Shown: piece after piece, positions 1-11,900 of the stretch
Numbering within the stretch: the first letter of the stretch is position 1
How the letters are laid out: each line of letters starts with the position of its first letter
Translations under genes and position numbers: made by a program
Notes under the pieces: model-generated
What the model was told of the DNA's origin: nothing
Databases searched by the model: none
The model's input: only the letters and a program-made list of their open reading frames with translations
Source of the DNA: Isoetes taiwanensis
Taxonomy: Eukaryota; Streptophyta; Lycopodiopsida; Isoetales; Isoetaceae
NCBI GenBank assembly: GCA_021234155.1
Contig: JAJEKV010000031.1
Location: 5,470,748-5,534,747 of the forward strand
Direction of reading: 5' to 3'
DNA length: 64,000 bases

Positions 1-2406
1 AAGAAACTAATTGGCGCAATGCACTATAATAAAAAGAGTTCTCTTAACAGTAGGGTGTAAGTACAGTTATTATCAAGCATGATGTAGCGCACTGTATCTA
101 GTGACTTCCCTGACTATTAATAGTAGTGACTTCCCTGATTATTAATAGGAGTGCCGATATATGCATTGTGTGGCTATGCCAATCATTCGATTGCCTTCAT
201 GTAGGACACATGAAATGAAAGTCAGTAGCTTGTGTGCAAAGATATGCTGTTTGATTATGCTTTATGTGATGTTTCACAGCCGATGCATTGCGATTGTATG
301 GGTACCCCATAGTGAAGGCCTTTTTGCAGTTGCTCATGCAGATGGTAATCTCTATTTCTATGATAAGGTAACCACTGAAGTAATTTCCTTCAATGTAAGG
401 TCATGCATTAGTGGCTTCAAGTGTAGCATGTTTAACGTATTGGAATTTTGAGGATTGTGAGCATCAACAATTATAGGGCATGCAGTTCTGTCTATAACTA
501 GAAGTATTAAGTGGGAATTTGTTTTCATAATTGTAAAAGAAGCACATATGATGCTTAGCACAAATTTATCTAGAAGTATATGTCTCCTCTTCATGTCTTG
601 TTGTTTGTCCTTTTGTGCCAGTGTCCAAGACGCATTTGGAGTTTGTTCTTCACTCTCCTGTTGTGTCTCCATTGCAGATTAGTAAGAATTTAATATGAAT
701 AAGTCGTTTGATGTATTACATATTTTTCAGAGCAAAGATGCAAGTGGAGATGTTTCCTTTCCACCTGTCAAAGATCCTGCTCAGTTTTCAGTTGAGTTCC
801 ATGGTTCTTTCTAGGTTTGCCAATATTTTGTTGAAGAAATAAGTTGTTTGTGGCTTGTTTTACTTACTTGGCAGAGCAACCCAATTGCAAGATGGCACAT
901 ATGCCAGGGGTCCATTAATGGCCTTGCGTTTTCTGCAGAGGGGGCTTTTTTGGCTACAATTGGGAGGAATGGTATGCATTTTTGTTCAACTGTTTGTAAG
1001 GAACCACTATCTTTCATCATCTAAGCCTATATGCATGCAGGCTATTTGAGAATATTTGATTATGCCACGGAGAAGATGGTTTGTGGGGGCAAAGCTACTT
1101 CGGTGCCTTACTTTGTTGTGCATGGAGGTATCTACATCTGTTATAACATTTCTTTCATGTGCCTGTCCGAAGTTTTGTTAAGTGTTCACCATGCATGTTT
1201 CTATAATTAAAGAGATTTCTGAGCATAAGCTTGGAAACCAGAGTGGTAGCTGCTGTGTTAAACACCACTGTTGCCTTAGCTGTTTTATTGTGTTAAATTG
1301 AAGAAAAGAACATATCCTGAAGCCATTCTTGTTAAGTTTTTTGTTGCAAAATTTAGATGAATGAAGTTCTGCTAAAATGACTTGAGGTTAGGCAAGCGTT
1401 GAGCAAATGCAACTTGATAGCCAATTTTACTTGAGGACGCAAGGGAACATTTGAAAGATTTTCAGGCTCCTTTATACCTTAAGGTATTTTAGTTCAATTC
1501 TGTACCCGTTCACTTTGAATACTTCATGGAGAGAAGAATTCTTATTTGCTGTTGAAGTTCTCAAGTTTTCTCAGTGATTAAAATCCTACACCTTTTCTGC
1601 TGCCAAAATGGTGTGCATACATAATCCTTAAAATTCTATTGTCATTTTATCCTGCACCAAACTTTTACTCACCATGATATGTAACTTTCTCCCCCATGTT
1701 GTTGTCATCTGCAGCTTTTCAAAAAGAAAAGTTATTTGCGAAATGTCATTCGCATAGGATTATATTAATGAGTTTCAATGTGCAGCTGCAAGCGTATGAA
1801 GCACATCTGATTAATAGAGTATACTGTTTGTCATTCATATTTCTCAGTCCATTTGGGAAGTACGTTTTAACAGGAGGAGAAGATGATTTGGTGCAAGTGT
1901 GGAGTATGGAAGACCATGCTATTGTTGCTTGGGGTGAGGGACATAATTCCTGGGTGAGTTTCCATCAGAAGCTATGTGGTAGGCGTAGGTAATTTTGCCA
2001 TGGGAAAACCCTGGATGCCTGAAAAATTATATTGCATCTGTTCTCTTATAATGCATCTACTTACTTAAAAAGCTTTTGGGGTTTCTTGCTGATGCCGGTG
2101 TGCCCTTTTTAGGGTGTGACTTTTGGAAAGAAAAAATGGTTTTCTGGCCACACCTCTTTTTTCCGGCAAGCTTCACCCTCCCACTGTTCTTAACGCTCTG
2201 TTTCTTTCTTAAACGGCTATCATGGCACGGCAGGAGCAAAGAGGAGCCGGCATGTAATTATGGTGCCGTTCAGATTAATCCGTCCATTTTTTCCTTCCTC
2301 GGTTTAATGAGCGATGGCAAAGGCGGACACACAATCTTCAAACGGGAACTCCATATCTCAAATTTTTTAAAGCTTTTGCAGCCAAAACTTTGATTCTGGA
2401 GACCCG

Positions 2407-2588
2407 CTGGCAGGCCCATTGCATGCAGCGACTAGGTTTTTGGTTACTATGCAGCAGTAAGGATTGATGATGGTGGACGGAACTTGCATCCGGATTTCTG
2501 GCAGGCCCATTGCATGCAGCAACTAGGTTTTTGGTTACTATGCAGCAGTAAGGATTGATGATGGTGGACGGAACTTGCATCCGGATTT
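2407..2588. repeat. 91-bp tandem duplication (2 copies)
   Basis: Copies at 2407-2497 and 2498-2588 are nearly identical (one G/A difference seen), starting CTGGCAGGCCCATTGCATGC. They lie in the large intron of the WDR20-like pseudogene, in a GC-richer block (2040-2830) of unknown origin that contains further short echoes such as GGAACTTGCAT. Confidence 0.9.
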
Positions 2589-3253
2589 CTTTTCTTTCGT
2601 CCCGATTATGGCAGATGGAACTTGCATACAGTTTTTTCCTTTGCACTCGGCAGTGATGCAGCACTTTGGCTTGCCGTTACCTCGGATGGGTTGCTTCGCA
2701 GACCTGCATTTCAGATCTTTTTTTTCACGATCTTTTCCAGATACATTATGGTGCCAGATCTGCATCAATCGGCTTTTCCTTGCATTATCCTCTCCCCCTT
2801 CCATTTTTTAGTTCCGTTTTCTTTTAACTTTCTGCTTCATCTATAAATTTCTGTGTTTGTAAGCTATTTTAGCAAGATTTGTCTACTGCTAGGGCTCCAT
2901 GCTTATGTTTTTTCCTGCATTTAAGAGTTTTTGTAATTGTTCCTCTCATTTAGAGGTTTGTTTGCTCAGGTCTACAGGGATATTCTGTTCAACGGAAATC
3001 GTGTTCAGAGGAAACAGGTAGATCTAATCCTTTTGTTTAGCTATTGCAGATTTAGAACAAGGGGCCTACGTAACAAATATTGCGCATTTCAGATTTTGTC
3101 TTGAGAGTTCGTCTTGCTTTAGATCATTTCATATTATTTTCTTTCTACCAAGCAATAGTTTTAAAGCTTTAAGTTATCCATCCTTCTGACAAAGTTCCAT
3201 CTCTGCTTTTGTGTGGGCACTCAGGTTCGGCTTTAAGCCCATGTTGCTGCATC

Positions 3254-3541
3254 AGGTAATTGTTAAGCCTAAATCTTATGAGAATACATAGTATACGATG
3301 AACTAAATGCAGGTTTTTGCAATCCTCAGCTATGCCAGATGCCTGTAGTTCACGACTTCTGTTAGTTTAGTTTGGTTTGTCTATGCAATTTGCTTGCCGA
3401 GGTAATTGTCAAGCCTAAATCTTATGAGAATACATAATATACGATGAACTAAATGCAGGATTTTGCAATCCTCAGCTATGCCAGATGCCTGTAGTTCACG
3501 ACTTCTGTTAGCTTAGTTTGTCTATTCAAATTTGCTTGCCC
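3254..3541. repeat. 146-bp tandem duplication (2 copies)
   Basis: Copy 1 is 3254-3399 and copy 2 is 3400 to about 3541, both beginning AGGTAATTGT and containing TCAGCTATGCCAGATGCC. Identity is high with a few substitutions and small indels. Intronic to the WDR20-like pseudogene; no coding content recognised. Confidence 0.88.
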
Positions 3542-3990
3542 ACTTTCAAGGTTTTGAATGCAGCTTTCTTGAGGGCAGGAAGAAAATCTTACTCTAACAG
3601 AAATAAATGAGTGTAAGCATGTGCCCCAATAGTAAGTCATGCTTTTACATTTTTACTCTGTGTTTTCAGAGTCATGATTTGGAGTTCTGCATTGCTAATG
3701 GATGCCAAGTTTTGCTTATGTGTTGAATGACATCACACTTTATGTGTGGATTGTATTTTCGATTCTTCATGGTTAGCTTACATGTATGTATCTTATTTAA
3801 TGAAATGATCATTGTTTGTGCAGATCTTGGAGCAAAGGGGACAAGCATAGCCGATGTATGCATAAATTCATGTCCTCCTTTAGCTGCATGTGGTAGCTCC
3901 TCTTTTGCAGGTTATTGCTTATCTGCCAAACGCCTCTATGTAACTAATGTGGTTAATGGCAACAAAAATTCAAGGAAAGCTGAAGGCTTT

Positions 3991-4036
3991 GCTATCTATC
4001 TATACGTAGTGGCTTTGCTATCTATCTATCTATCTA
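3991..4036. repeat. TCTA microsatellite
   Basis: Two short (TCTA)n runs at 3992-4003 and 4017-4036, separated by TACGTAGTGGCTTTGC. Confidence 0.85.
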
Positions 4037-4434
4037 CCTTTAAGGCCCCAAGACCAATTGTCGTCTGTTTGTGATATTTCCTTGTTTGTGATATTTCTTG
4101 CATCTAACATTCTGGATAGCAGGTCTTGCAGGTCAATTCATGAATTTATAACCACTGAGTTGAATATCTTCAACATTGAAGTACTAGAATCCTAACAAAC
4201 TTCAAAATCTACTCATTCTTCTTTCTGCTTCAAAAGATTTTAAAATTTTGCATGCCAAATAGTTGGATTTACAAGGTTCAAATCCTTGGATAAATGCATA
4301 TCTGAATATGATTTGGATATCTGGATATCTGAATCTGGATAAATGGATAATCCTTTTTTTTGAATATAACATGTACGACAATTAGATCACACGTGAGAAA
4401 TGTTAATATGCTCAAAGACAACAAGTGTATAGGA

Positions 4435-4540
4435 TACAACTTATCCTAACAATGGCATTATATTGTAACAATGGCATTTGGCATGTTTACAACTTATCAT
4501 AACAATGGCATTATATTGTAACAATGGCATTTGGCATGTT
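4435..4540. repeat. 53-bp tandem duplication (2 copies)
   Basis: Copies at 4435-4487 and 4488-4540 start TACAACTTATC and contain two AACAATGGCAT blocks each; one substitution seen. Confidence 0.9.
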
Positions 4541-6240
4541 GTTAAATTTCCTGATGTTTTGTACCCAAAATTAATTGACACCAACCAACTTAAAAGAAAT
4601 GGGATTAATACATTAGCAAAGCACTTAAACGCGCATATTTGAAACGAGATTGTTATATTACCAAAGCACGAATTGGTTCTTTTTTACCATTGGGTATTCT
4701 ATTCTTAATATTTGTGTGCATTCACTAAGAAAAAAAGAAGTATGTATTCATACAGGCCGTGTACAATTTTATTACTAATATAAAGCATTATTCATGAATG
4801 GCTAATATGTTTTAGACGTAACATAATCTTGTCAATCACAATTGGTCTAGGCACTGAGGTTTGCAAGCCTCTTCTTGGTCCATGTACAATTCATAATAAA
4901 ATTCCCTGTTCAAACCATTAATAAGCCCCGACATAAGAAATGACCGAACAAGAACCATGAAAACGAAAAGACAACAAGAAACATGAAAACACACTTTCGG
5001 GCCACCGGAGGGCAACCCTCCGTGCGCAGCACCTTGTTATAGTTCGGTACATTACCAAGTCTATAGCACTTTCAAGTGCCTTCAGATGTAGGATACACGT
5101 TGAAGATAAACACATAGACGACTATTATCATTCCATGTTATCATGAATAACCGCGCGTATGGTGGCCATATTAACCAGTTATTTAATCTTCCCAGATTTA
5201 TGCGGTTTGCTCAGTTCAAACATTTTATGCGGTTGTATCATTGTGCCAACAACTCTTTCTAAAAGATTTGAGTTATTGTTTTAAATACAAATCGTAAAAC
5301 AAAAATCTTATGTCTGTAAATTATCCCATGGACTAGATCACATCCATATCATACGGTGGGCACGGTTACATCAACATTTAAGCGCAACCTTGAAAATGAG
5401 TACGAATATGCCATTGGAGAGAAATCTAGATGCGCATGTCATTTATGAGTTGCCAATCTTTTAAGGAAAATGGAGCAGCCGTACTTTATCCTTATTGAAC
5501 ACGTATAGTAAAACTCCTCAATCCTACATCAAAATCACGTATATAGATATGCTACTACGCATGCAACTAAGTATTACTTAGCGTTGAATATTAAGTAGAT
5601 AAGACCATGTAGTTTGTTAGATGGTACGGATCATAAGGAGGGCAGGCACAAACAAAACTACCATGGCAGAATTCTATAATACAATAATCGTGCATCACAT
5701 GTCCATGTGAAAATATGCTCCTACTTATGTGCAACCGATATAAATACAGAATCATAATTACTATGCCAAAATTCGCAAAAGTAATAATATGGTCAATCTT
5801 ATATCAGGGGTTCATAGAACACATGCACCTACTTATATGCAGGCCATATAACACACGCCCATAAGCATGGCAACACCAAGCATACATTTACTAGACGAGA
5901 CATATCCATATCATTTACATTTACATCAATGAACTAGGACAAAATTTTGTGTTTTGTCATTTCTGGACCTATTTTTTGTTGATGTACTTAACTACTTCTA
6001 ATGGTGGCATTTTGAGCATAACTTTTGGGTCTGCCTTTCCAAGTTTTGATCTCTAGAGATAGATTTAACTGCCCCCCACATTCCTTATAAAGCATTGCTT
6101 TTCTCTCGACATCCATAAACATGGATCAGAAGGAGGCTACATAGGGTCTGCACTTATTCTTGCCAATACCGACATGCGTTATTATCGAAGTTGGACATAT
6201 GGATGTTAAAGGCCGAGTAAAAGCACATGCCAAAACATTA
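4541..6240. other. Intronic sequence without recognisable gene; probable Helitron body
   Basis: AT-rich sequence with no coding signal I can support. The segment about 5960-6240 resembles 44880-45300 (CCCACATTCCTTATAAAGCA, GGCCGAGTAAAAGCACATGC), so this is probably the interior of the Helitron-like element ending at 6272. A GC-rich hairpin, CCGGAGGGCAACCCTCCG, lies near 5000. The 5' boundary (a TC preceded by A) could not be fixed. Confidence 0.5.
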
Positions 6241-6272
6241 GCCCAAAGCAACGCCGGGCAAATATTTACTAG
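6241..6272 (+). mobile_element. Helitron 3' terminus
   Basis: A short GC-rich stem (GCCC AAAGCAACGCC GGGC) is followed by AAATATTTA and CTAG at 6269-6272; the next base is T, as expected for insertion between A and T. The same end, with a perfect stem, recurs at 45295-45324 and inverted at 54958-54985. The element sits immediately upstream of a WDR20-like exon, that is, inside an intron of that gene. Confidence 0.65.
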
Positions 6273-6889
6273 TAGGAGTTACAAAGATTCCTTCAAGCTG
6301 TTGTCGGGGGTAGTCAAGTTGCATTTGATCCATATTGGATTTCACCGGTGAAACAACTTATCGATTTGGATCGATTGGGTCGGGGTATACTATTGCTTCA
6401 CCCGAGATCTTGCTAGTCAGATTGAAGTCGCATTTTGCATCAAGTTTTCTCGGCTAAATAACCATTCATATCTTGATTTAAATGCATAGTAAAGTTGGAT
6501 GTCTCCCTAACTAGGTCATGGTTATAATTAGGATACGCAACTGCTTCTTTGGGATTTAGCAATGGACGAGGTGGTTGTGCCACTCAGAAGATTAGCTCCA
6601 TATGGCTCATCTCCATCATATAGTGGAAGTAGGAATGGGCAAGCAACAAAGGCTGATGGTTCACATTCAACATGTGTTCTTCAACCAGCTCCCCTCAGGA
6701 AAGAGGTCCCAAAACTGGCACCTTCAATGTCATAGCGGGTGCATCCAGAGCCTCTTTCTGGACTTGCTTTTGCCCGTGATTCAATAATGACTGCTTGTCA
6801 TGAAGGGCATATTAAAATTTGAGATAGGCCGGAGTTCCTGGTGATTTCTCCATTGGCGGTCTGAGAGAATTGGGTTGGAGGTCTGAAAG

Positions 6890-7800
6890 ATAGACAACAA
6901 TAAAAAAGTAGCAATCACAAACAATAAGGATGTGTTAGCATTATCCTCTCTGGGCCAGTGCCCTAGCCAGTGACTTGAAACTTCAAAGGTGTTGTACATT
7001 TGACATCTGCTACAGTCCAATTTGGTGGCCATTCGTATTCTACCAGCAATAGTGCTAATCTTCCACATCTGACTTCATCAAATTGGGCGTTGAATTTGAG
7101 GAAATGTATCAATTTTTTTAACCTGAGAGGAAGTTATATGCTATTATCTGACCAAAGTTGTCATAATAGTCCTTCCAGAGGTTCAACTCAAGTTCATGAG
7201 GGCTGTGTACTTGATCTATGATCGTGTTCTTCTATGATAATTTTGACGTCATGCTATGCCATGGTTTTAAAGCTGATAGTATCTCTACATATGTAATTTC
7301 TATTTGTGATTTTCCCTTTTTTTTTTTTTGGTTCCTTTAAAAAGTTTCTGGGCCGCAATCTAAATTCATTATTAAATGACACGTGTTTTTACATTTAAAT
7401 GATACATCTGAGCCATTCAAAATATCCTGCACCATTTAATACATTCAAAATATTCTGCTACGTTTTCTTCAGGTCCCGGCTTCCACGTGTTGATGCTCCG
7501 CGAAATATTGTCTTTGCCATAGCCAATGCTTCGTGAAAACCTTGCACTGCCATAGCGATGGAAGTGAATGCCGCCACAACATGAAGATTTTTTCTTGCAG
7601 ATATTTGTTTTTTCAGTAGAGCAAGTCGCCTTCAAGCTTTACGGCAACAGTTTTTTCAAGGTCCTATTATTGCATGCTCTTTCGCCAACCAGAATTTTGA
7701 GGTCCATCTTCATTGCCATAGCTTTTGTTAGAGTGTGCATTCTGTGTTAGTTGGAATGCTGGCTATAACTAGATGTCTTTCAAGCTATCATCTTGGGATT
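6890..7800. other. No recognisable gene
   Basis: Sequence between the last WDR20-like exon and the Copia element. It may include the old 3' UTR and contains a poly-T run at about 7317-7330. Short open frames exist on both strands but none resembles a family I know. Confidence 0.5.
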
Positions 7801-8012
7801 TGTTCGAGGCATTCTAGGCCTCACAATTATAATTATCTAGAGCCTCACAATTATAATTATCTAGATATACTTTATTATTAGCATATCTATGTTTCTATTA
7901 TTAGATTCTTTGGCTTTTAGGCAAGATATATGTATTACATGAAAAGCATTAATTGAATTATCTTGTGTATGCAACTCCTCTTGTTATTTACTTGTTATTC
8001 ACTTGTTTAATA
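7801..8012 (+). repeat. Copia 5' LTR (212 bp)
   Basis: Begins TGTTCGAGGCATTCTAGGCC and ends TTGTTTAATA. It is 24 bp longer than the 3' LTR because AGCCTCACAATTATAATTAT plus CTAG is duplicated in tandem near its start. Confidence 0.92.
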
Positions 8013-8587
8013 TGGCATCAAACATTGGCAAGCTGCGAAGCGAATTCTTCGTTATTTAAAAGGCACTAACAATTATGGACTTTTTAAACTAAGCAAGACC
8101 ACCATATTTTTTCTTACTCTTTATGGTTATACCGATGTTGATTGGGCTGGAGATAATGACACTTTGAGATCTACTAGCAGGGCTTGTTTTTTTCTTTGAC
8201 AAGTCTCTTGTTTCCTGGTTTAGTAAAAGGCAGCATTGTGTTGCTGTGTCTTCAACCGAAGCTGAGTATATTGCTGCTTCTTTAACAAGTCGAGAACTTG
8301 TTTGGTTGCGAAGAATGTTGGAATGTTTTCAACAAGTGCAATTGCAGCCGACACGGCTATTATGTGATAACCAGGGTACTATTAATTTGTCTCAAGATGA
8401 AGTCTTACACTCTAAATCTAAGCACATTGAAGTCCATTATCATTATGTGAAGCTGGAGGTAAAGAAAAGGACAATTGTCTTGGAGTATTGCCCGACTGAC
8501 TCTATGGTTGCGGATATCTTTACGAAATCATTAGGGTCGAAGAAACATCTTCAATTTTCTATCTCTCTTGGAATTATTGGAGAGTGA
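8013..8587 (+). pseudogene. Copia pol fragment (RT end plus RNase H), frameshifted
   Basis: The first segment reads HWQAAKRILRYLKGT and TDVDWAG. After a one-base shift in a T run near 8185-8197 the second segment reads SWFSKRQ, SSTEAEYIAASL, CDNQGTINL and SKHIEVHYH, ending at TGA 8585-8587. These are the conserved C-terminal motifs of Copia RNase H, which degrades the RNA of the RNA:DNA hybrid. The upstream pol domains are absent. Confidence 0.9.
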
Positions 8588-8606
8588 TCATTATGCTTGG
8601 CTAGTC

Positions 8607-8677
8607 GACTTATTACTGCTAAGGTTCTCCCTCGAAAACCTGAAAGGGCGGGGGTTTTTCATCCTGGTAGTAACACT
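8607..8677. other. 3' motif shared with the LINE at 18947-19019
   Basis: GACTTATTACTGCTAAGGTT, then CCTCGAAAA, GGCGGGGGTTTTT, ATCCTG and AGTAA, lies just after the Copia RNase H stop. The same ordered motif with an identical 20-base start lies in the 3' region of an unrelated non-LTR element in this window. Function unknown. Confidence 0.8.
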
Positions 8678-8772
8678 TCTACTAGACCAAGGTCGCGGGT
8701 GGGGTTGGCGTATTGGAGTTTGCACCCTTGGTCTATTTTGTTTTAGATGTGAGACCAAGATTGCAGGGAGGG

Positions 8773-8960
8773 TGTTCGAGGCATTCTAGGCCTCATAATT
8801 ATAATTATCTAGATATACTTTATTATTAGCGTATCTATCTTTCTATTATTAGATTCTCTACCTTTTAGGCAAGATATATGTATTATATGAAAAGCATTAA
8901 TTGAATCATCTTGTGTATGCAACTCCTCTTGTTATTTACTTGTTATTCACTTGTTTAATA
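8773..8960 (+). repeat. Copia 3' LTR (188 bp)
   Basis: Begins TGTTCGAGGCATTCTAGGCC and ends TTGTTTAATA, followed by the target duplication GGATT. Apart from the 24-bp duplication in the 5' LTR, the two LTRs differ by only about ten substitutions by eye, so the insertion is not very old. Confidence 0.92.
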
Positions 8961-8965
8961 GGATT

Positions 8966-11900
8966 TAGATTGAGCGGCAAGTTAGCCAGATCCAGAATAC
9001 GCTTTTTCCATCTTCCAAGTCTTAAAGTATGTGGCAGAAGCACATTCTTCCATTACCTTGTTCTGTATATCCATGGGCGCTGGAGTAATAGAAAGATCTA
9101 GCCCATGTATAGTCTCGAATGAAAACTTTTTCTGCTTCTGGAGAGAATCCCAAGGGCTAAGAACATCTATGCCGGATCAGTCCACAAACCCAACTCAGAA
9201 ATTCAATTTTTTTTCAAAAATCGGATCCAAGAAAGCTTCAATTCAACAGAAGAACAAGAACCTAAGAATAAAAACACTTCTAAAGAATTCCAAACGCTGC
9301 ACATCGCTGCTAAGGCGCATCAAACTGCTATGAATCGATGAATCAAGAAATAGTAATAGGGTGCAATTGGATAGGAGCCTCCGGACTGAAGAAGCAAATC
9401 GACGGCCGAATATTTAAGCTGCTGCGGCAACAGATGAGAACCAAGCAATGGACCGGATCTACAAAGCCCAAAAACAAAGACAAGGCCCAGGTTGCTTGCA
9501 GACCAGTTTTCTTGCCTTTTGACACAGTTTATGATAAACTCTTACTTGGCTTGCTAGAAGCAGTATCAAAGATGTGTTGTATTAGATTAGGGTGAATTGC
9601 TTTGAGCATTTGCGTCAAATGCTGGTATAGATCAGATAGCAAAATACTAAAAGTGGTAGGGTTTATGCCATCTGTTTCAGTGTGTATCCTCATGATTTTG
9701 TTTGGATCAAATGCACAGAATCAATATATTACTCATTTTTATTTACTGATTTCGTCAAATTAGTGTCCATCTATTTTGAAGCTCCATTGTGTATGTTCTG
9801 TTTGCAAAGGCTCTTTTTTTTTGGGCCTAAATCCCAGCGACATCCCGATGTTGTCGGGAAGCGGATACTGTCGGAAAGCTTGACTTGAGCGAGAGAAGGT
9901 TCAAGTTCAAGTGTTATGCAAATGAAAATGGTCGAAATGATTCTGGCATGCACAATATATTGCGGTTTTGTCTGGAAGTGCAAATCGGGCTCCAAGGCTG
10001 CGGCTTCTATTTGTTGATTTCATGTTCCCACAGGAGTCTAAGATCCTATGTCATATCTATATTAGAGCAGGAACGTAATTAGGCATCAGTATGGCATTAG
10101 TGGACACGATTTTCACAACCTTAATATCCAGTGTCATTGTAAATCTAAACTTGCAATATTGTTATCCTGCCAGAATCTATTCCCTATATGCTTTTAAAGA
10201 TTTTTGAAGGCTTTCAAGCTTTGTTTTAGTAATTCAATTTCAAAACATTTAATCAATAGTAAAGGACAAAACTACATCACAGCATAATGTAAATAATTTT
10301 TCTCAAACCTGATATCGTTGTGTTTGTATTTTAGGACCACACATGTCGATTTCTTTTATTATGTACTATTCACTGGACATATTTGAGCAAATGCAACATC
10401 GCAGTCCTGACCATTATCAAAGGCTTTTCTATTTTCAAACTTAGTATCATACCTTTCTGGCTAAGGAACTGCTGTGTTATAGCATTTTTATATTGCATCC
10501 CTCCGAGAGCCTGAACTACTTGATAATAATGATTTGTCTACGGAAAGGTGGTCAGATGAATTTAAATTGCTAGTCGAAGTAGTGCAGATGGGCGATCTGC
10601 AGTGACGTTAAATCCCAATTGTGGTGGTGCTATTTTTGCTGTAGATTTACTATGAAATTTAAATACTACATATAACATGTACCTTGCATTGTGAAGATGC
10701 AAGTGCACATTTGTCTTATTGTGGCTTCTATGACAGGGCACGATAAAAATGGTGCGAATTTTTCTATTAATTCAAAAGGAGTAGGTGTGGGCTACTATGA
10801 GGCGTGTATATAGTTAAGAAAAGGGATAATGTATTTGGAACTTTTGCTTTATTGTTCCTTATACTTTAGGATATTCTTCGTTGCATACATTGCATCTGTT
10901 AAACTACTAATAGAAGCAAGTCAACTTTTGCATCTGTCCAAGTTTTGCAAGTTTTAGTCTGACAGCAAGCCTGATATTAGATATCTTTCAACAATGTCCG
11001 CTATGCTATTCCAAAGTCGAACAAACATAATTTTTTACTAATTAGGCATTACAGTATCAAATATTAAACGTTAATAGGTTTGGAACTAAGTAATTATATT
11101 AAGTAATTATATTGTCTCTAAGTTGGCCGTGCACAGTTATTGGTGGTTTGTAAATTTGAGGCAAATATGATGAATAAATTAAAAGTACATGGAAGCAGCG
11201 CATCTGCTAATTTTCTAATATTCTAACTACAGAGTTCATTGAATGCAACATGTAGTTGAGGCGATGTCTCTTTAACTACTCAAAGCCTTGTAATCCCAGA
11301 AACCTTCTTTAGTTGTTGCGAAGTTGCCCAAATGTTAATGCTCAAATTATTGAAGGCACTTTACATGAACACATTCCACTATTAAAAGATAACTTTTGTT
11401 TGCACGATGCCATGTTACTATGTAAATTTGCATTATTGTTGTAGAGAGTTCCCTTTCACTATGGAATGGCATTGTAGTTTTTTGGCCAATTCACCTTATG
11501 TTCAACATCATAGATATATGGTATTATCATAATTGACGAGTCTACGATTAAGACTTCTCCTAGGTCGTTACCCCATGGAGTGGTATTGTATTTTATTCAT
11601 GACTTCACCTTAGGTCAACATCATGGATACGGTATTATAATTTACCAGTCTATACTACCATGACTTCACCTTAGGTTGCAATCCCTGCTTAGAGTATATG
11701 CTTTGTTAATAGGGCCCACATTTTGAAGGGCAAGCATGTTAAATGTGGGCAAGGTAGAGGATTACTTTTACAAGAAATTTATCGCAGCTATGGACCTGTG
11801 GAGTTGAATTGAGAACTCTAACCTCCATATTTTTTTTCCAAAAGATTCAAAAGCAATGCAAAAAATATATACTCATGACGAATATGGTTTTATGTCTGAG

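Larger units (their letters stand above)
280..6843 (+). pseudogene. WDR20-like WD40 repeat protein, decayed multi-exon pseudogene
   Basis: The translated exons match the WDR20/CreC family (in animals, cofactors of the USP12/USP46 deubiquitinases; plants have uncharacterised homologues). Exons read at 280-367 (VWVPHSEGLFAVAHADGN), 731-814, 875-971 (NPIARWHICQGSINGLAFS), 1041-1127 (GYLRIFDYA), 1848-1953 ([11 protein letters not shown]), about 6302-6413 (VAFDPYW, YRFGS) and from 6560 (PLRRLAP, HPEPLSGLAFARDS, CHEGHIKI). Most have AG/GT borders and compatible phases. Lesions: TAG at 812-814 as the last codon of its exon where the family has Lys; a one-base deletion in the 1041-1127 exon (GGK then out of frame, although the end still rejoins AWS across the intron); frame loss and a degraded acceptor in the 6302 exon; an in-frame TAG in the last exon; and TGA at 6820-6822 where Trp is expected. 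The first exon(s) lie outside the window. The 1954-6300 intron holds a Helitron end and tandem duplications. Family assignment is secure; non-functionality is inferred from five independent lesions. Confidence 0.85.
7801..8960 (+). mobile_element. Internally deleted Ty1/Copia LTR retrotransposon
   Basis: A complete small element bounded by two LTRs (7801-8012 and 8773-8960) and by a 5-bp target duplication GGATT (7796-7800 and 8961-8965). The 5' LTR is followed directly by TGGCATCAAAC, which resembles the plant initiator-Met primer-binding site, and then by the end of the reverse-transcriptase/RNase H region. Gag, protease, integrase and most of RT are missing. A purine-rich tract (GCAGGGAGGG) precedes the 3' LTR. 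Transcription would run on the + strand. It cannot move on its own but could have been mobilised in trans. Confidence 0.9.
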
